The notes: generated from the letters alone by a model not told the origin. A stretch of 64,000 nucleotides of DNA from Kalaharituber pfeilii (GCA_015179045.1 WHUZ01000022.1:682001-746000); one strand, 5' to 3'. Numbered from the stretch's first letter, positions 44,410-57,046 are shown. Made by a program: numbers and translations.

Positions 44410-47400
44410 TCACCATGCGCCCCACAACGGTACTCCACGGGCCCCCAACTCCCTTGCCCTCTGCATCTCCTCCGCCCACGCCTCTATCCCTTGTCCCTGC
44501 GGCCCCATCGGTCCCCTCGGCACGAATCCCACTGTCCTCGACGCATCCCCGCCCGCAATGCCCCCCTCTTCCCCATCTACCCCCGCCTTCTTAATCCCAT
44601 CCAACCATCTTAAATACGTCGCCACCTCCTCTGCCCACTTACCCCCATCGCTAACCCACAATTCTAATACGCTTTTTGGAACCACGGTGATCCTATGCTT
44701 GAACTTCATGGGGCCCCCTCCCGCTAACCCCTGTGGCCACCTCGGTGCATACCCCCCCGTCAGTTCTTCGCCATTACTATGAGCAGCTCCAACCATATTC
44801 CCGGCTTCCCTCCTCTCCCCCCTATCCGCTATGTATCTCATCCGCACCACAACCCTCTCCACCGCCTCCAAGTCCACCCATCCACATCTAACCTTCCCAT
44901 CCTCCCCTATTACCGGTACCTCAAACGCCTTCGGGGCCGCCGTGTCCTTCGATACCGGATACTCCCCAGACATCTTCAAGAAATCGGTCACCTCCTCGAG
45001 CCACTCCTCATAATCGTCCCGCTGCAGCGGACACTATCCGAACTGCTCGTCCTTCAAATTCTCCTCCGGTTCTACTGGCCCCGAGCCCATCACTCTCGCC
45101 ATATAACTGCTCTCATTCGGAAATCTCCCTTTGTTTGCCTGTAAGATCCTCGCCAACAGCATCACATATTGCCCCCATATATGCGTCACCGTTCTCCACA
45201 TCACATCCTCATTCAGCAGTTCATGCAACCGCAACACCCTGTATTGCGCCCTATCCGCATCATGTCTACACTGCCTCGCGACCCTCAGCAATGTCCGATA
45301 CGTCTCTACCCCCACCGTTTCCCGCCCCTCCAGCTCCTGCTCCCCGAGCACCCCTTTCTCTCCACACTTTAAATTCGATCTGCACACCGGCGCCGTCCCA
45401 GAGGCTGCCATCATCACCACCGCATTCCATCCTGCATTTTTCGCCACTACAAGCTGATCTGCCAACTTCTTACCCCTTACCATCAACAGACCAGTCTTCA
45501 TCGTCGATGACTCCAATTCCTTGGTAAGAGCGTCAATATCGCGTCTCATCGCAGTCCTCTCAAATTCATGCCTCCTTGCAATCTCCATGATGTCTCGGTT
45601 AAGCTTCTCCACCTCTGCTATCTTCTCCATAAACGCCTTTCTAGCGTCTTGTAGCCCAATTTCCTTATAACCCTGTATCTCCTTTTCCAACATCCTCACT
45701 TTGCCGTTGAGGGACTTGATAGTCTCCTCTTGCAACATATCAATTTCGTCCCGCTGTGCCTTTTCCGCTTCCATCTTTTTCCTTTCCGCTGCATGTGTCT
45801 TGCTTAACGTAGCCGCTCTCTTCAAAGCTTTTGCTTCTTCTTTGCTGGCTTTTGTCAGTTCTTCCATTGTAATCTGCAACTTCATTTTCAAATCTTCTCT
45901 TTCCTCCTCTACCCTTTCCGCTCTCTGCTCTTCGGCCATTACCTTTCTCATCAACTCCTTGATTCGCTTTTCAGTACCCTGTAACAATTTTCGCGAGCTC
46001 TCATCGTCTACTATGTTTTCTGATTTTTTCTGTAGCCACCAACACAATCAGTCCATGTTACTCTACAGCCACATTAGAAATCACTCACCGCTAAAACTAT
46101 CCCCACTTGTTCGGCCAATCTCTTCCAACTAGCCACTTCTTGCTCCAGTCCCTTCACTCTTGCTTGCCACCTATCTTTCTCCAGTCTTTTCGCGTCTTCC
46201 TCCTTCAGGCGCTCCGTCCTCCTTGCCTCCTCCCTCACCTCCCATTCACTCTCTCTTGTCTTCAAGATATTCCGCTTCCATTCCTCTACTCCCTTCCTAA
46301 ACTCCCCCTTCTCCTTCTTCACCTCATCAGCCTCCTTTTCAAGTTCCTTGACTCGAGACTGCATCGAATCTATGCACTTAACAAGTACCTCCTCCCTTCT
46401 TTCCATCTCCTTCGCAAGCTCTACTATCTTGATCAGCAGGCACCTCGTGTATGTTTCCTTCTCTTTCTCAACTGTCGCTCTCTTGTTTCTATCTTCTACC
46501 TCTTCCTGCGTCTCACTCTCCAGCTTGCCCTCAACTTTTATGACCTTATCTTCACTCCCCTCAATCTTCAACACGACTACATCCTCCTCTTCGTCAATTC
46601 TCGCGAACAAATCCTTCATTACACATTCTCGTTTCTGTGCCTTAATATCATCCCAATGCCGTTCCAACTCCCTCCTATCCCATTCCCTTCTCATATTCCT
46701 CAAAGTATCCTTCAAAAGCATAATCTCCCGAAACTGCATATCTATCGTCGCTCTCGCCCTTCCCAAATTCATTTGCAGCGATTGAACTCTGGAGATGGGG
46801 ATAGATGCCGGATAAGGGCCGTAAAAGGAAGATTGCGGCGGTGGGGCGGAGGAGGAGGAGGAGGATGCCCCAGGAGTGGCAGTGGTAGCGGCTCAAATGA
46901 AGGACCCGGAGGACCATAGTTAAGAACCTCTGGCTGGGTCACTGCTTGCAGATAATTAGCGATGTTATCCTCAAACGCGGGCTGCTCTGAACGATTGATC
47001 CCAATTTCCGGGTTAATCCAATTCTCACTCTCCAAATTCATACCCATCCCCCATTCCCCCTCCAACATCTTCACAGTCCTTTCCAACTCCCCCGTTCTCA
47101 TCCTCTCCCTATCCAGTTCTGCCTCAACTCTCCTCCGCTCCTCTTTCCAATAGCCTTCCTCCCTTTCCCACCTCATCTTTAACTCCGTCACCTCCCTCTC
47201 CTTCTCCTTCAACCTTCTCTCCATCCCTATCAACACCGTCTCCAACACCCCTCCAGACGGCTCCTCTTCCAACTCTTCTTCCCACTTTGGCACCTTCAGC
47301 GCATGCCTTCGCAGCAGTCTCTCAAACACCTGCACCTTCTGCACCATTTTCACTTTTTTGGTTACATATTCCCTCAGTTGTTCCCTCAAATCACTAATCT

Positions 47401-48784
47401 CCCTTTCCAACCTTTCCTTTTCAGCTGTTACCAAATTCCCACCGTCACTCTTGCGGCCCTTCTCTCGTCTAATGCCCTCCCTCACCATCCTAACACACCT
47501 CGCCTCAACCTCCTTACACTGCCTACACCTCCCCATCCTTCTTCTGAGTTCCTCTCGATCTGCGCTCATTGTTCTCTCTCTGACCCTCTGCATCCTTCCT
47601 TTCCCCGCATGAATACTCTCATCCCCATAAGCCCTCCACGCCTCCACCACCATCTCCACCTCTCGTACTTCGACCCACCGTCTCCAAACCCTATCCCCCT
47701 CTCTCGCCCACCGCTCAAGCATCTTCTCTGCCTTCCTTCTCTGTACGATCTCCTTCTTCCTGGTCTCTATCCTGTCCCATACCCTTGCTGCTAGGAAGTC
47801 CAATTGATCTACTGCCCCCTGGTATTTCCTACAATCCTCAATCATCCGTTGGAGGATTTGCTGCTTGCGTGCAAGCTCTTCGTAGCCACGCAGCATTTTT
47901 TCCGTCTTTTCGTTATACGCTTTCTCGGCGTTTTGCCAGTGGGCGTGCAGACGGGAAAGGTTCCAGCGGAGGTCTTCAACCGTCGTGCACTTGAGACTAT
48001 CATCTGGGAAGAACGGGAAAACCTCTGGCTCTCCTGCTACTAGCTCAACCTTTTCCACATAATTTTCCTCGTTCAAAAAATTCCCGCCTGCTGCTTCGTC
48101 TTGTTCTTCTTCTATCTCTAGCTCCCCCTCACCTTCATCATCACCACCCCTCAAACTACTCCTCTCCATAGCAGCCCACCTAAACCTCTCCATCAAACCA
48201 AACACCTCCTCTTGTGTCTCCCGCTGCCGCTTTGCGTACCGGAGCACCCGCTCACTGATGTCTTTGTGCCTCTGTAGCAACCCATACAACTGCTCTTTCG
48301 AAAGCCATACGCCGCTCTCCTCAGAACACCTTACGGTATGTGGAATATGCATGGTAGGATCTGTTTCAACACCAGTGTCACCCCCAGTGATATTATTAAT
48401 AGTAGTATCAGTATTACTATCATCTAGGAGACAGAGGTTGGGACTGGCGCCAGTGCAAGGAAGGGGATAGATGAGTTGTTTAATATCCAGGGTGTTGTGA
48501 CTCCGGTTCGTGAGGCTCGTGGCTGAGGGACATCGAGCCTTTGGACTCTTACCACAATACGAATCTATTGTGACACTGATCTCCGGGGGAGAAGTTTTAG
48601 TGCTTGTATTTGTACTTGTGTTAGTAGTGTTGTTGTTGACGGGGCAGCCCATACCACTCGAGGTTTCGAGAGGCGATTCAGGGGTCAGTTTGAGGAAGCG
48701 GGTACCGAGGATGAGCCCTGCTGCTGCTCCTGAGCGGTGGGTATGGGGGTGGAGGTGAGGGCTGTTCGAGCCCATCATGCTCAT
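44410..48784 (-). CDS. Long coiled-coil protein, about 1,370 aa, unrecognised
   Basis: Exon 1 starts at 48784 (MSMMGSNSPHLHPHTHRS) and probably ends at 47029 (GTGAGA donor) or 47044 (GTATGA). Exon 2 is 46891-46089, after a CTTAAC branch and TTTGAG acceptor. Exon 3 starts at 46029 after a 59-nt intron with a GTGAGT donor and CTACAG acceptor. Frames join perfectly (phase 1, then phase 0). The protein is Ser/Thr-rich at the N-terminus, then almost continuously coiled coil (Glu/Lys/Arg/Leu heptads), with an acidic patch, a Ser/Pro-rich linker and a globular C-terminal 190 residues (DYEEWLEEVTDFLKMSGEYP). An in-frame TAG at 45034-45036 interrupts exon 3. A phase-0 intron of 54 or 72 nt ending in CTGCAG at 45022 would remove it. 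No known domain is recognised; a structural or tethering role is only a guess. Confidence 0.75.
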
Positions 48785-51700
48785 GCTATCAATATATGTA
48801 TGTATGCGCAGTTGTGCAGTGTAGGCTCTTGTGCAAAGTAACGTTTTGTCACAGATAGAAAAATGGATGAAGGAAGAGGTATGGCGTGTAGCAGATTATA
48901 TCCGCTCGGGGCGAAGTGCCCCCTCGCTGCTGCACCCGATCCTCTGATACCGCTTTAAGTATTCAAGAAAGTCTGGCTTGGCTTGGGATTATACCTCCTA
49001 CTGCTCAAATAGAAAACAAGCAATTCACGTGACCCAACACTTCACCCCATCATCCGCACATATCATAAGGGGATACTCAGACTAGAAGTACCCGATCGAA
49101 TATAGCGGATATGGGACAGATATCCGACTTGGCAATTTCATGTCCACAAGCTGACCATACGAAAAAAAGTATTCGATGTTGGGTGTTGAGGACAACTTGA
49201 AGTGTTGATGTACGGTCGGTCCAAATCTGGCGGATATGGGGGTCTCGTATCCGGATATTGCACTCCAATGTCCGATCGAATATGACATGATATCTGCTAT
49301 CAACCTGGTGTTTACTTGAGGCTCTACCCACGTGAGAGCTAAGGCAGCTGCAAATTTCTTAACTTCATCCCCACGGATACGACCCTCAGAATGGGTGCCT
49401 ATTGTGAGCTGTATCTGGTCCCTATGTGGTCCCCATATCCGCTCATTTGTGGTAATACCAGCCCTGAAGGCCAAGCGAGGTCTGGCGAACACGTAACTAA
49501 ATAGAATATTTCTAGTCTCAATACTCCTTGTGTAAATGTTCCACTGTTTACGAATGCTTGCTGGCAAGGTCCCTTTTTCTATTTCCGTTCCACTCGCGAG
49601 CGAAGAGATAACTTATCGAGAGTGTGAGAAATCACTCGAGAACTTTGACCTGATCTCCGAGTTTGATATACCTTCCGAATGGTCTCTAACTACTCCACCC
49701 CTTGAGCAAAACCACCCTCTCTCTGTCTCGCTGACATGAAAAAAGTCCAAGTACAAGTAAGCGTACAAGATATGTTCAACAAATAAAACATCTACAAGAA
49801 AGAACTTTGCTCTTCCTTACTAAATATAACATCAACAGATTTAGTGATAACATTGTAAACCATAATTATACTGAAAACCAAGAATACTGTATATTCGTTT
49901 ATTGTAGAATTGTAGGATTTCGTAAGCACAGCTGGTAAACTCAGTGGTATTCTTGCCGTATTTCTTTTTTTCTTAAAAAAAAAAATAGCCAGCAACCAAA
50001 GCAGATTTCATTTTCTTTAAAGTTGCTAGCTTGATCGAGAAGAAATCTCATGTGACTTCTGAAGGGTTGATTGAAATTCAAACTCTTACATCAGGACAGA
50101 GCATTGCTATCTTTTTCTTTTTTCAAAGAAAAAAGGATGCGCTAAAATTAAAGTATCTAATTTTCTTTTCTTTATATATAAGAATTCGTGTTGTGTTTTT
50201 GCTCTGTTCTCTTGTTCCTCTCATATCCCGAAAAAAAACATACTTCCTTATCTAGCAAGCCACAGCACTTCGACTACTCTTTTCGGCAAGAACATGATGC
50301 CAAGCGCGTGTCACAGAAGATCACGCTATTAATCGACGAATGCAATATCGCAGTTATATACATACTTAGAAAGCCATAGATTTCTGCAACTTAGTCTACA
50401 TATTCATAACTTCCCATGCATTGAAACGCAAAGGGGGTTGCCTAAGCATGCGCAATGAAATCCATCGAACATCTGCTTGTCCCAGAGTTTGAGAGCGCGC
50501 GCACGCGCAGGCAATATAGTACTACTGTACGAGTGTGCAGGGGGAACTAACCACGCAATGCCTGTTCAGTGTGATGCAGGTGTGATGATGATCATCGACT
50601 CCCAATGGAGCTCCATCCCTCCACAAAAAAAAAAAAAAAAAACCTTAAACCAAAGAGGGAGAAAAAAGAAAAAAAAATCTTATGAATTATATGTTATATT
50701 ACTTTATGCATATGTATTGAAATCTTTCTCGAAAAGCCCTCTTTCTAGAAATCGTCCTCAGCCAGCACGTCCAAACGTTAGATACATGGTTTATGTAAAT
50801 AGTTGGGTATAACCCGGGAAAGAACAGAAATATGACACGTGGATGTGTTATATTACCATCAGGTCCAATCAACCCTGTTCCCTCTCCTGATCTTCACAGT
50901 ACCATGGATGACATCATAATCCCGGGGAAATTCTCGGCCCAACTTTCGGGCATGTGTGCGGGGTAACGAATAGTTGTCTATATGCTTGAGGATACACAGA
51001 ATTACAGGGTATGCACTATCAGAGATGCAAAGTTTCCTGGCAAGACAACATCCTAGCTAGATACATACATAGCCGAATTTACCTGGTTGTTCTCACGGGC
51101 ATAGCTGCATACTGTACTCACTTTGTAATATTACTATCAGAAATGCGTCGAGCCAACCCTTATTAGGGTGACAAATGACCATGGCAGCTGATTGTCGCTT
51201 AGTACTACCTGTATAGCTAGTACTAGTAGTATTGCCCTGAAATGTGCATACTTGGTTTAACTTAACAAGTACTAAGTACTTGAGCTGCAATGTCCTAGTT
51301 GCCCTAGTTGTATGGGTTTACCGTGAGGTTAGTTCGTAAGAGATTTCTATATGAGAAGAGACCTTGGTCCATAATGAATTGCTAGCAAAGTTACGAAAAT
51401 TTATCCATTGTGATGATAGAAATCAGTTTACAGGTGATTCCTGGACATGTGGTAGAATTGCAAACATTCTATATCCTACGTGATTAGAAGCTGATATTGG
51501 GTGGTAAGATCGTGTAACCAGAGCCAACTAGACTTAAATATACTCCATATAAGACAACTCTCCACTAGGGTCCCTATATCGAGGAGGGACCGACATCAAC
51601 TTAGTAATACAGGACGTCCCATTATGAGCCAATTTTTGCAGTACAAGATATATTACGGGCATATGTTCGTATCAGACACAAGAATACTTGTGTAACTAGA

Positions 51701-52639
51701 ACCTCCCATTCTAAGTTACTACTACTCTATATTTTAATACATGACAGGACCTTGATAGCTCGAATTCGTTAGATAAGGCTGGCCATGGCCGGCACTGGAC
51801 GCTGGTATGTTTGGGCCAGTATCATCCTCTAGGACCACTGGATACTCCCACAAGGTACCAAGTACTAGTGAGTCAGTTCTTGTGCCCCTGAACAAGCGAA
51901 TGCTCTAGCGTTCGAGTTGATTTGGAGGCACAGGCTTCATGCATGGAGCTATCCTATATGTGTTGCCTAGCTATGTAGACTGGCCGCAGTGCTGAGCTCG
52001 AGCGCTCAGGGTGTAGAAGATTTATTTGAATCTAGATATGCTGGAAATGAATAAGAAATAATTAACCCCCGTAGCGCATGAAAGCACATGAAATTCTTTT
52101 ATATATATACCATTATTCGTATACTGCCCTGAAAGCCTCAAACGCAAACATCATAGACATAAACGTAATCATCTTGATGCGCCGGGCAGCAACCAAGTGA
52201 ACGTAAAAAATTGCGAATAAGAAATTAGACGGCATTCTTAAACATGGGGCCTGTGTTCTAGCCGGGGGGCTCATTCACTGTCTTATCACGGGTACTTCCT
52301 TAGACCTAAGTATTTTCTCATTGGCGGGTTTTACGATACATGTGAAACCTCTGATGTAGTACATACAACATCCTCAGCCAACCTTTGGCCTTTGGCAGTA
52401 ATAACTTTAACTGTAGTATCTTGGCCCGCTCGCCATGATACATCAAATCTCACGTGACGTCCATGTGCACTCAAAAGACTTAGTCCTACTTTTGCTTCCT
52501 CTAGACATACATCCCGGCTGAGACTGTGATAGGATTTTAGTGGTGTTTATAACCTGAAGCGAGCAAAACCTTATCCTCATCTACCCTATAACACTACCGC
52601 ACCTTGAATATTACATAAAAGCCATCCAATACCGTAAAT

Positions 52640-52641
<2 letters not shown>
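48785..52641. other. Intergenic and accessory DNA without a gene
   Basis: The first few hundred bases are the promoter side of the coiled-coil gene. Repeated GATCGAATAT and GCGGATATG motifs at 49090-49290 suggest an old repeat. There is an A-run at about 50625-50641, and otherwise only short ORFs. Nothing is identifiable. Confidence 0.45.
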
Positions 52642-52673
<32 letters not shown>

Positions 52674-52687
52674 TCAATACTCGCGTG
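52642..52687 (-). mobile_element. Extremely truncated LINE insertion (family 2), 17 nt of tail
   Basis: 29 T residues plus ATATCAATACTCGCGTG, the reverse complement of the family-2 3' end, lie between exact copies of CCGTAAATAG (52632-52641 and 52688-52697). Only the last 17 nt of the element plus poly(A) were copied. Confidence 0.9.
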
Positions 52688-52697
52688 CCGTAAATAG

Positions 52698-53696
52698 TTA
52701 CTAGTCCGCGTGCTATATGACTATCCTCAATTAGAAGTGACTTCAGGGATCCAAAAAGAACTGTACCTTAATACGAGGCCAAGACAAATGTAACAACACA
52801 ACTGGTCTGCCAGTCATTCACACGTGCAGCTAAATTGAAGAGGTACTAGAGAGCTAGCTCGCAGTATGACACTACGCGTGTTGGCGAGTTTGAACGTGTA
52901 AAAGTCCTCGACTTATAAATGTTTTTCATGGCAGGTGTTCCAAGTATTGCATACAGAAGTACAACACGTTTCTGGGAGTAAAATAGGTACCACATAACGG
53001 CATCTGAACCTACTGAAGAACATAATACAGGCACATACTGTACAACGCTAAATTCGGCAATTGGTGAAACATATATGTTGAAGTATCGTTAACCGAGCTC
53101 CAAAGAAATGTCTCCACCATCGTTGAGTTCTCATGAATCTTAGACAATTATCAGTTCTAATTTTCCATGCTCGCTTCCCTGAGCCGACCTGCAATGAACT
53201 ATCATCATCTATTGATTTCCACCCCGTGTACCTCCAAGCTGACGGAGTTGTGTTTCTTGGTTGCATAAACGGCCTATTCACGCCGTTACAGTATAATGCT
53301 TACCGAGTACCTAAAAGCTGTAGGATAAGAGATGCCTTGGGTTTGGCCTGCTGGTATTGGGGAGGCCAGATGACGGCTGCAGGGGAGTGGGTGTGGTGTA
53401 CCGTGGACATACACATGTGGGGATATCTGGGACGTGCTCTATCTCGTTGCCTGCAGGTTAACGTTACAGTAACACGTACTTCGTATTGTTACGAGTGCAC
53501 ATGCTCTCTATAACTCGGCAAAGCTATTTAATTCGTCTCCACTTATCTTATGGCCAAAATAAGTCCTTGTAGAGTATTAATTTCCCTTTCTGTTCTTTTC
53601 TTTTCTTTTCTTTTTCTTTTTTTTTGCTTTTTTCCTCTCTTAAATATCTTGTTTAACATTTCTAGGCCCGCAATTACTGGGTCATGAGAGACATAT
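52698..53696. other. Intergenic, nothing recognised
   Basis: No supported gene. A TTTTC-type pyrimidine tract lies at about 53590-53630. Confidence 0.4.
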
Positions 53697-54461
53697 CACT
53701 GTGGTGCAAGGTTTGTATGCAAAACTTAAGTTATTCCCATGGCAGGTGTCATGTACACCCAAACTTGGTTTCACCTACATAAATTTTCCTGCATAGACGC
53801 CAGACCAGGTGTCAAGGGGATCGTGCGAACTAGTCCCAATACCTTTTCGGGTGTCACTGTGAATTATACTGCACTGACCCCCAACACTGCTATAGTGACA
53901 CCAATAAGATACACCTCAATTTTGCACTCAAGATTTTGAGAACTCTTGTGACACCTGATACCAGCATACTAAATATAGTACACCATACACAGGTATAATA
54001 CTGATGATACTCTGGAAGAGTGTACTTGAAATACCTGCCTGTGGAGTCATGACTTAAAACTTCCTGGCAGACTAAATATGGCACAGTTTCAACTGTATAC
54101 ATATGCAGAAAACACAAACCCTTCCATAATTTTTTTGTGTCAACAGATTTGAATTTTGTAGCTCAAGTTTATGCTCGCATGTATTGCCCAGTGTTATAGT
54201 AGCAGTGTTAAGTCATGTAATGAACCTGAGGGAACTTGGCCTGCTCTTTGCAAATTGGTTCGGTTCTTCAATATGATATTCTACTGCAGTGTCGTAACGT
54301 TCCAAAAGAATGCCACTGCTGGGTGTCACGTTTCTGATCAGCGGAATTGCACACCCGGCTGCGGTGTAAGTTACAACACCCTTTCGGGTGTACCTGGACA
54401 CCCGCGAAATTGACGCCCCGCCCGGGTGTAGTGACTACACCTGACACTTTGCACCACAGTG
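53697..54461. mobile_element. Putative 765-bp inverted-repeat element (CACTGTGGTGCAA termini)
   Basis: CACTGTGGTGCAA at 53697-53709 is matched by its inverse, TTGCACCACAGTG, at 54449-54461. The interior is full of GGTGTC...GACACC and ACACCC...GGGTGT inverted motifs able to form hairpins. The flanks share ACAT but show no clean duplication. The termini resemble hAT-type MITEs; the assignment is tentative. Confidence 0.45.
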
Positions 54462-54732
54462 GTACATGAGATATCTATGCAGTGGCTTCATCAAGTTTAG
54501 AAAGTGTACAAGTGGGGACCGTTGCGGCATGTGTCATTTAACGGTGAGTGTGGTCAGGTTCAAAATTTGTAGGCCATAGTAGGAAAGTTACAAGAACGTA
54601 CCTTTGCTCTATTTAAGAAACTGGGAAATTTCAAGTGCATGGGATCCTAGCATCAAGGATGTATATAGTGATGAAAGCTATAATCAAAATATGGCAGCTT
54701 CCAATGTTATCATGGTGGGCCTTTTGGACCCC

Positions 54733-55480
54733 TTTTTTTTTTTTTTTTATATCATTACTCGCGTGCCGCCCTACGGGCTATGGCGAGGGTTTTATTAAAA
54801 GGACCAAAACAAAACAATCTGGCTAATTACATGTGATGCCCGCGGTGTTCATTCATGATGCGGGTGGTAGCAACGGCAAGTCAGCGAGTCCTATCTCCTT
54901 CTTCTGTCCGACTCGTACTTGCATGCCCTCAACCATTTCCCTCCTAAGCGCACTCTCTGAATTTCAGTCTCATCCTCCAGGTATACTACGGCTGAGCTGG
55001 TCTTCTTTCCCTCCTCTATCAACAGCTCCTTTCGTCTCAGCCATCTAATCCCAACGGTCTTCCCTATTTCTTTGTTTGCTTCCTCCAGCCATCTTCGGAC
55101 CTTCCCCAAGTCCTTTCTTAGGGCTATTCCATGTACTACGATGCCGACTTTGTTGGTGTTGGCTTCGGGGCTGGGAGGAGGAGCGCTTCTGGTGTTTGGG
55201 TTAGACGTAGTGTTCCTGTGTCTGGGGGTGCGTCTCGGGGTGGGCTCGGGGGTTGGGGTGGAACCGTGGAATCCGATTTGGTTGTGGCAGCGGGGGTATC
55301 TTCCTTTTGGGCTGCCGGAGTGACTGTCTCGGACGCCGCGATCTTCCTTGCTTCCTTGTCACTGAGCTGGCGTTTGAGGGCGTAGTCATCTAGGTTCGTC
55401 GGTGTCTTGCCCTTGCGCTTCTTGGAAGGCTTCTTTTGGTTGTTCGCGGGCGGAGTCGGTGGTGTTCTCATTCATCACTG
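54733..55480 (-). pseudogene. LINE derivative carrying an ORF1 fragment and the family-2 tail
   Basis: On the minus strand, a Pro/Lys/Thr-rich segment (MRTPPTPPANNQKKPSKKRK, from 55471) is followed, after a frameshift near 55130, by NKVGIVVHGIALRKDLGKVR, then KTSSAVVYLEDETEIQRVRL and GGKWLRACKYESD. These resemble ORF1 (gag-like) proteins of Tad1-clade LINEs. ORF1 ends near 54891, and only about 100 bp later comes the family-2 tail (54789-54749) and poly(A), seen as T at 54733-54748. ORF2 is absent, so this is an internally deleted, non-autonomous form. No target duplication was found. Confidence 0.7.
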
Positions 55481-56558
55481 AGCTGAATTGGGAAGCATGT
55501 AGCTCAGCATGTAAGGCAGTGAGAACTTAACATGCAACCAACGACGAACTTGTTAGCTTGTTTCAACATTCACACTATCGTTAATGGGCTACAGATTGAC
55601 TCAATGCCTGTTAAATTGGAATGAGATTGATTCACATATAGGCGTGCCAATAATTGGGAACTGGGTTTAGGTTATTACGAGCGAGATCACAATGAAGGAT
55701 CTCCCACTAGATACTTCATGTGAGGCTACGGACACTTACAGTCAACCTGTCATTTTCACTGGATCAAGTTGGCACTGGAAACAAAAGATCTCTTGCTGAT
55801 CATTTCCCGCCGATTGATGCAGCAGCAACAACCCACTTAGCACCTGGAAGGATAATGTAATTCTATGGATCCAATACATCAGGTTGAATTATAGCAAATT
55901 TAAGCTTTATTGCGTGCTCACCTAGAGAGGATATTATAGGTATAAAGGAAGAAACGAGCTATAAAAGTCTCGAAACCACTCAATATATGGCAACCAGCTT
56001 TACAATTAGTCATTCTCTAATCTCAATTGACACCTCATCTACATTTATGAAAGTGAAACGTGACTGAAGATGTTGGAGAGCACTTTTGCGCCCTTTGCCT
56101 CGGCACGTGTTCGGTAATGACGTTTATTGCAAACGAAGTTACACAACGCAAATCAAAAACGTTAGGGTCGACTAGCTGCAAGGATGACCAATAAAACAGA
56201 CGATATCCCTCGGCATAGGATGTCAATTGGTCCTGTGCTATCAGATGCATTTTTTCAACGGGGCAGGAGCGGCCCGGCCGTGGTGGCTCAGCCGTGAGTG
56301 AACCTCTCATGGCATGTATGACACCGGCCGATGTATACAGTATCGCGTTGAGTTGCCTGATGATGAAATTAATCGAGCTCATGATGCTTGCTGCACTACT
56401 TGTTGTGGACAGTTTTGAAACACTTGTGGTAGGTGTATTCAGGGTAGTGTATCAAATATGGATGGATAATCGCCCACATTTGGTGCGTTGGCTCCCAAAC
56501 CCCGCGTCCTACTACTAGTATATATTTATTTATAGCAAGAAATTGAGACTTGGAATCA
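55481..56558. other. Intergenic, nothing recognised
   Basis: Short ORFs only. Confidence 0.4.
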
Positions 56559-56684
56559 TCGCCATAGCCCCCAGGTTCCCTCGCCCTAGCCCAAGGGGCG
56601 GCACGCGAGTAATGATATTAAAAAAAAAAAAAAAAGCCCCCAGGGCGGCACGCGATTAATGATATTAAAAAAAAAAAGAAAAAA
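56559..56684 (+). mobile_element. Family-2 LINE tail interrupted by another copy of itself
   Basis: The outer tail begins TCGCCATAGCCCCC and resumes at 56636 with GCCCCCAGGGCGGCACGCGA and TTAATGATATT-poly(A). Imperfect 14-bp flanks (GAGACTTGGAATCA at 56545-56558 and GAGCCTCGGAATCC at 56685-56698) look like an aged target duplication. Confidence 0.8.
56576..56634 (+). mobile_element. Inner family-2 LINE tail nested in the outer copy
   Basis: It is flanked by an exact 10-bp duplication, AGCCCCCAGG (56566-56575 and 56635-56644), made from the outer tail's own sequence. It reads TTCCCTCGCCCTAGCCCAAG, then GGGCGGCACGCGAGTAATGA, then TATT-poly(A). Confidence 0.92.
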
Positions 56685-57046
56685 GAGCCTCGGAATCCAT
56701 TACTGTCGCTCACTATTGAACAAATGCTTAGTTAGGAGCTGCACATGTGGACAATCACTTGCGCTACTTACTGATGCCGCAACCTTGCCGGTACATACTT
56801 CCCTTCGGAGCCGAGAATTTCCTCTATGCGCTCGGCTTGAAGAATTTCTGAGCTCCAGTAGACAAGAAAGCAACAAGAGGTTTTGTTCATGGAAATGATA
56901 AGTCTTCTCTATCGTGGAGCCTATATCACAGCTTTGTAGCGTATTGAACGACACATCATCTTTGCCCCTATCAGATACATATCAACTTGTAGCAATATAA
57001 CTAAGGGGGTTCGAAATGCAGGAATCTTAGCTCCATATCATAGCTC

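Noticed and set aside
44216..44782. 188-codon plus-strand ORF, Pro/Ser-rich
   Set aside because: Antisense to the C-terminal exon of the coiled-coil gene, which has consistent splicing and frame continuity.
49082..49567. 161-codon minus-strand ORF
   Set aside because: No recognised motif. It overlaps repeated GATCGAATAT/GCGGATATG sequences, has no intron-linked neighbours and an unremarkable start context.
53133..53513. 126-codon plus-strand ORF
   Set aside because: No domain or compositional support, and it is surrounded by repeat debris; likely chance.
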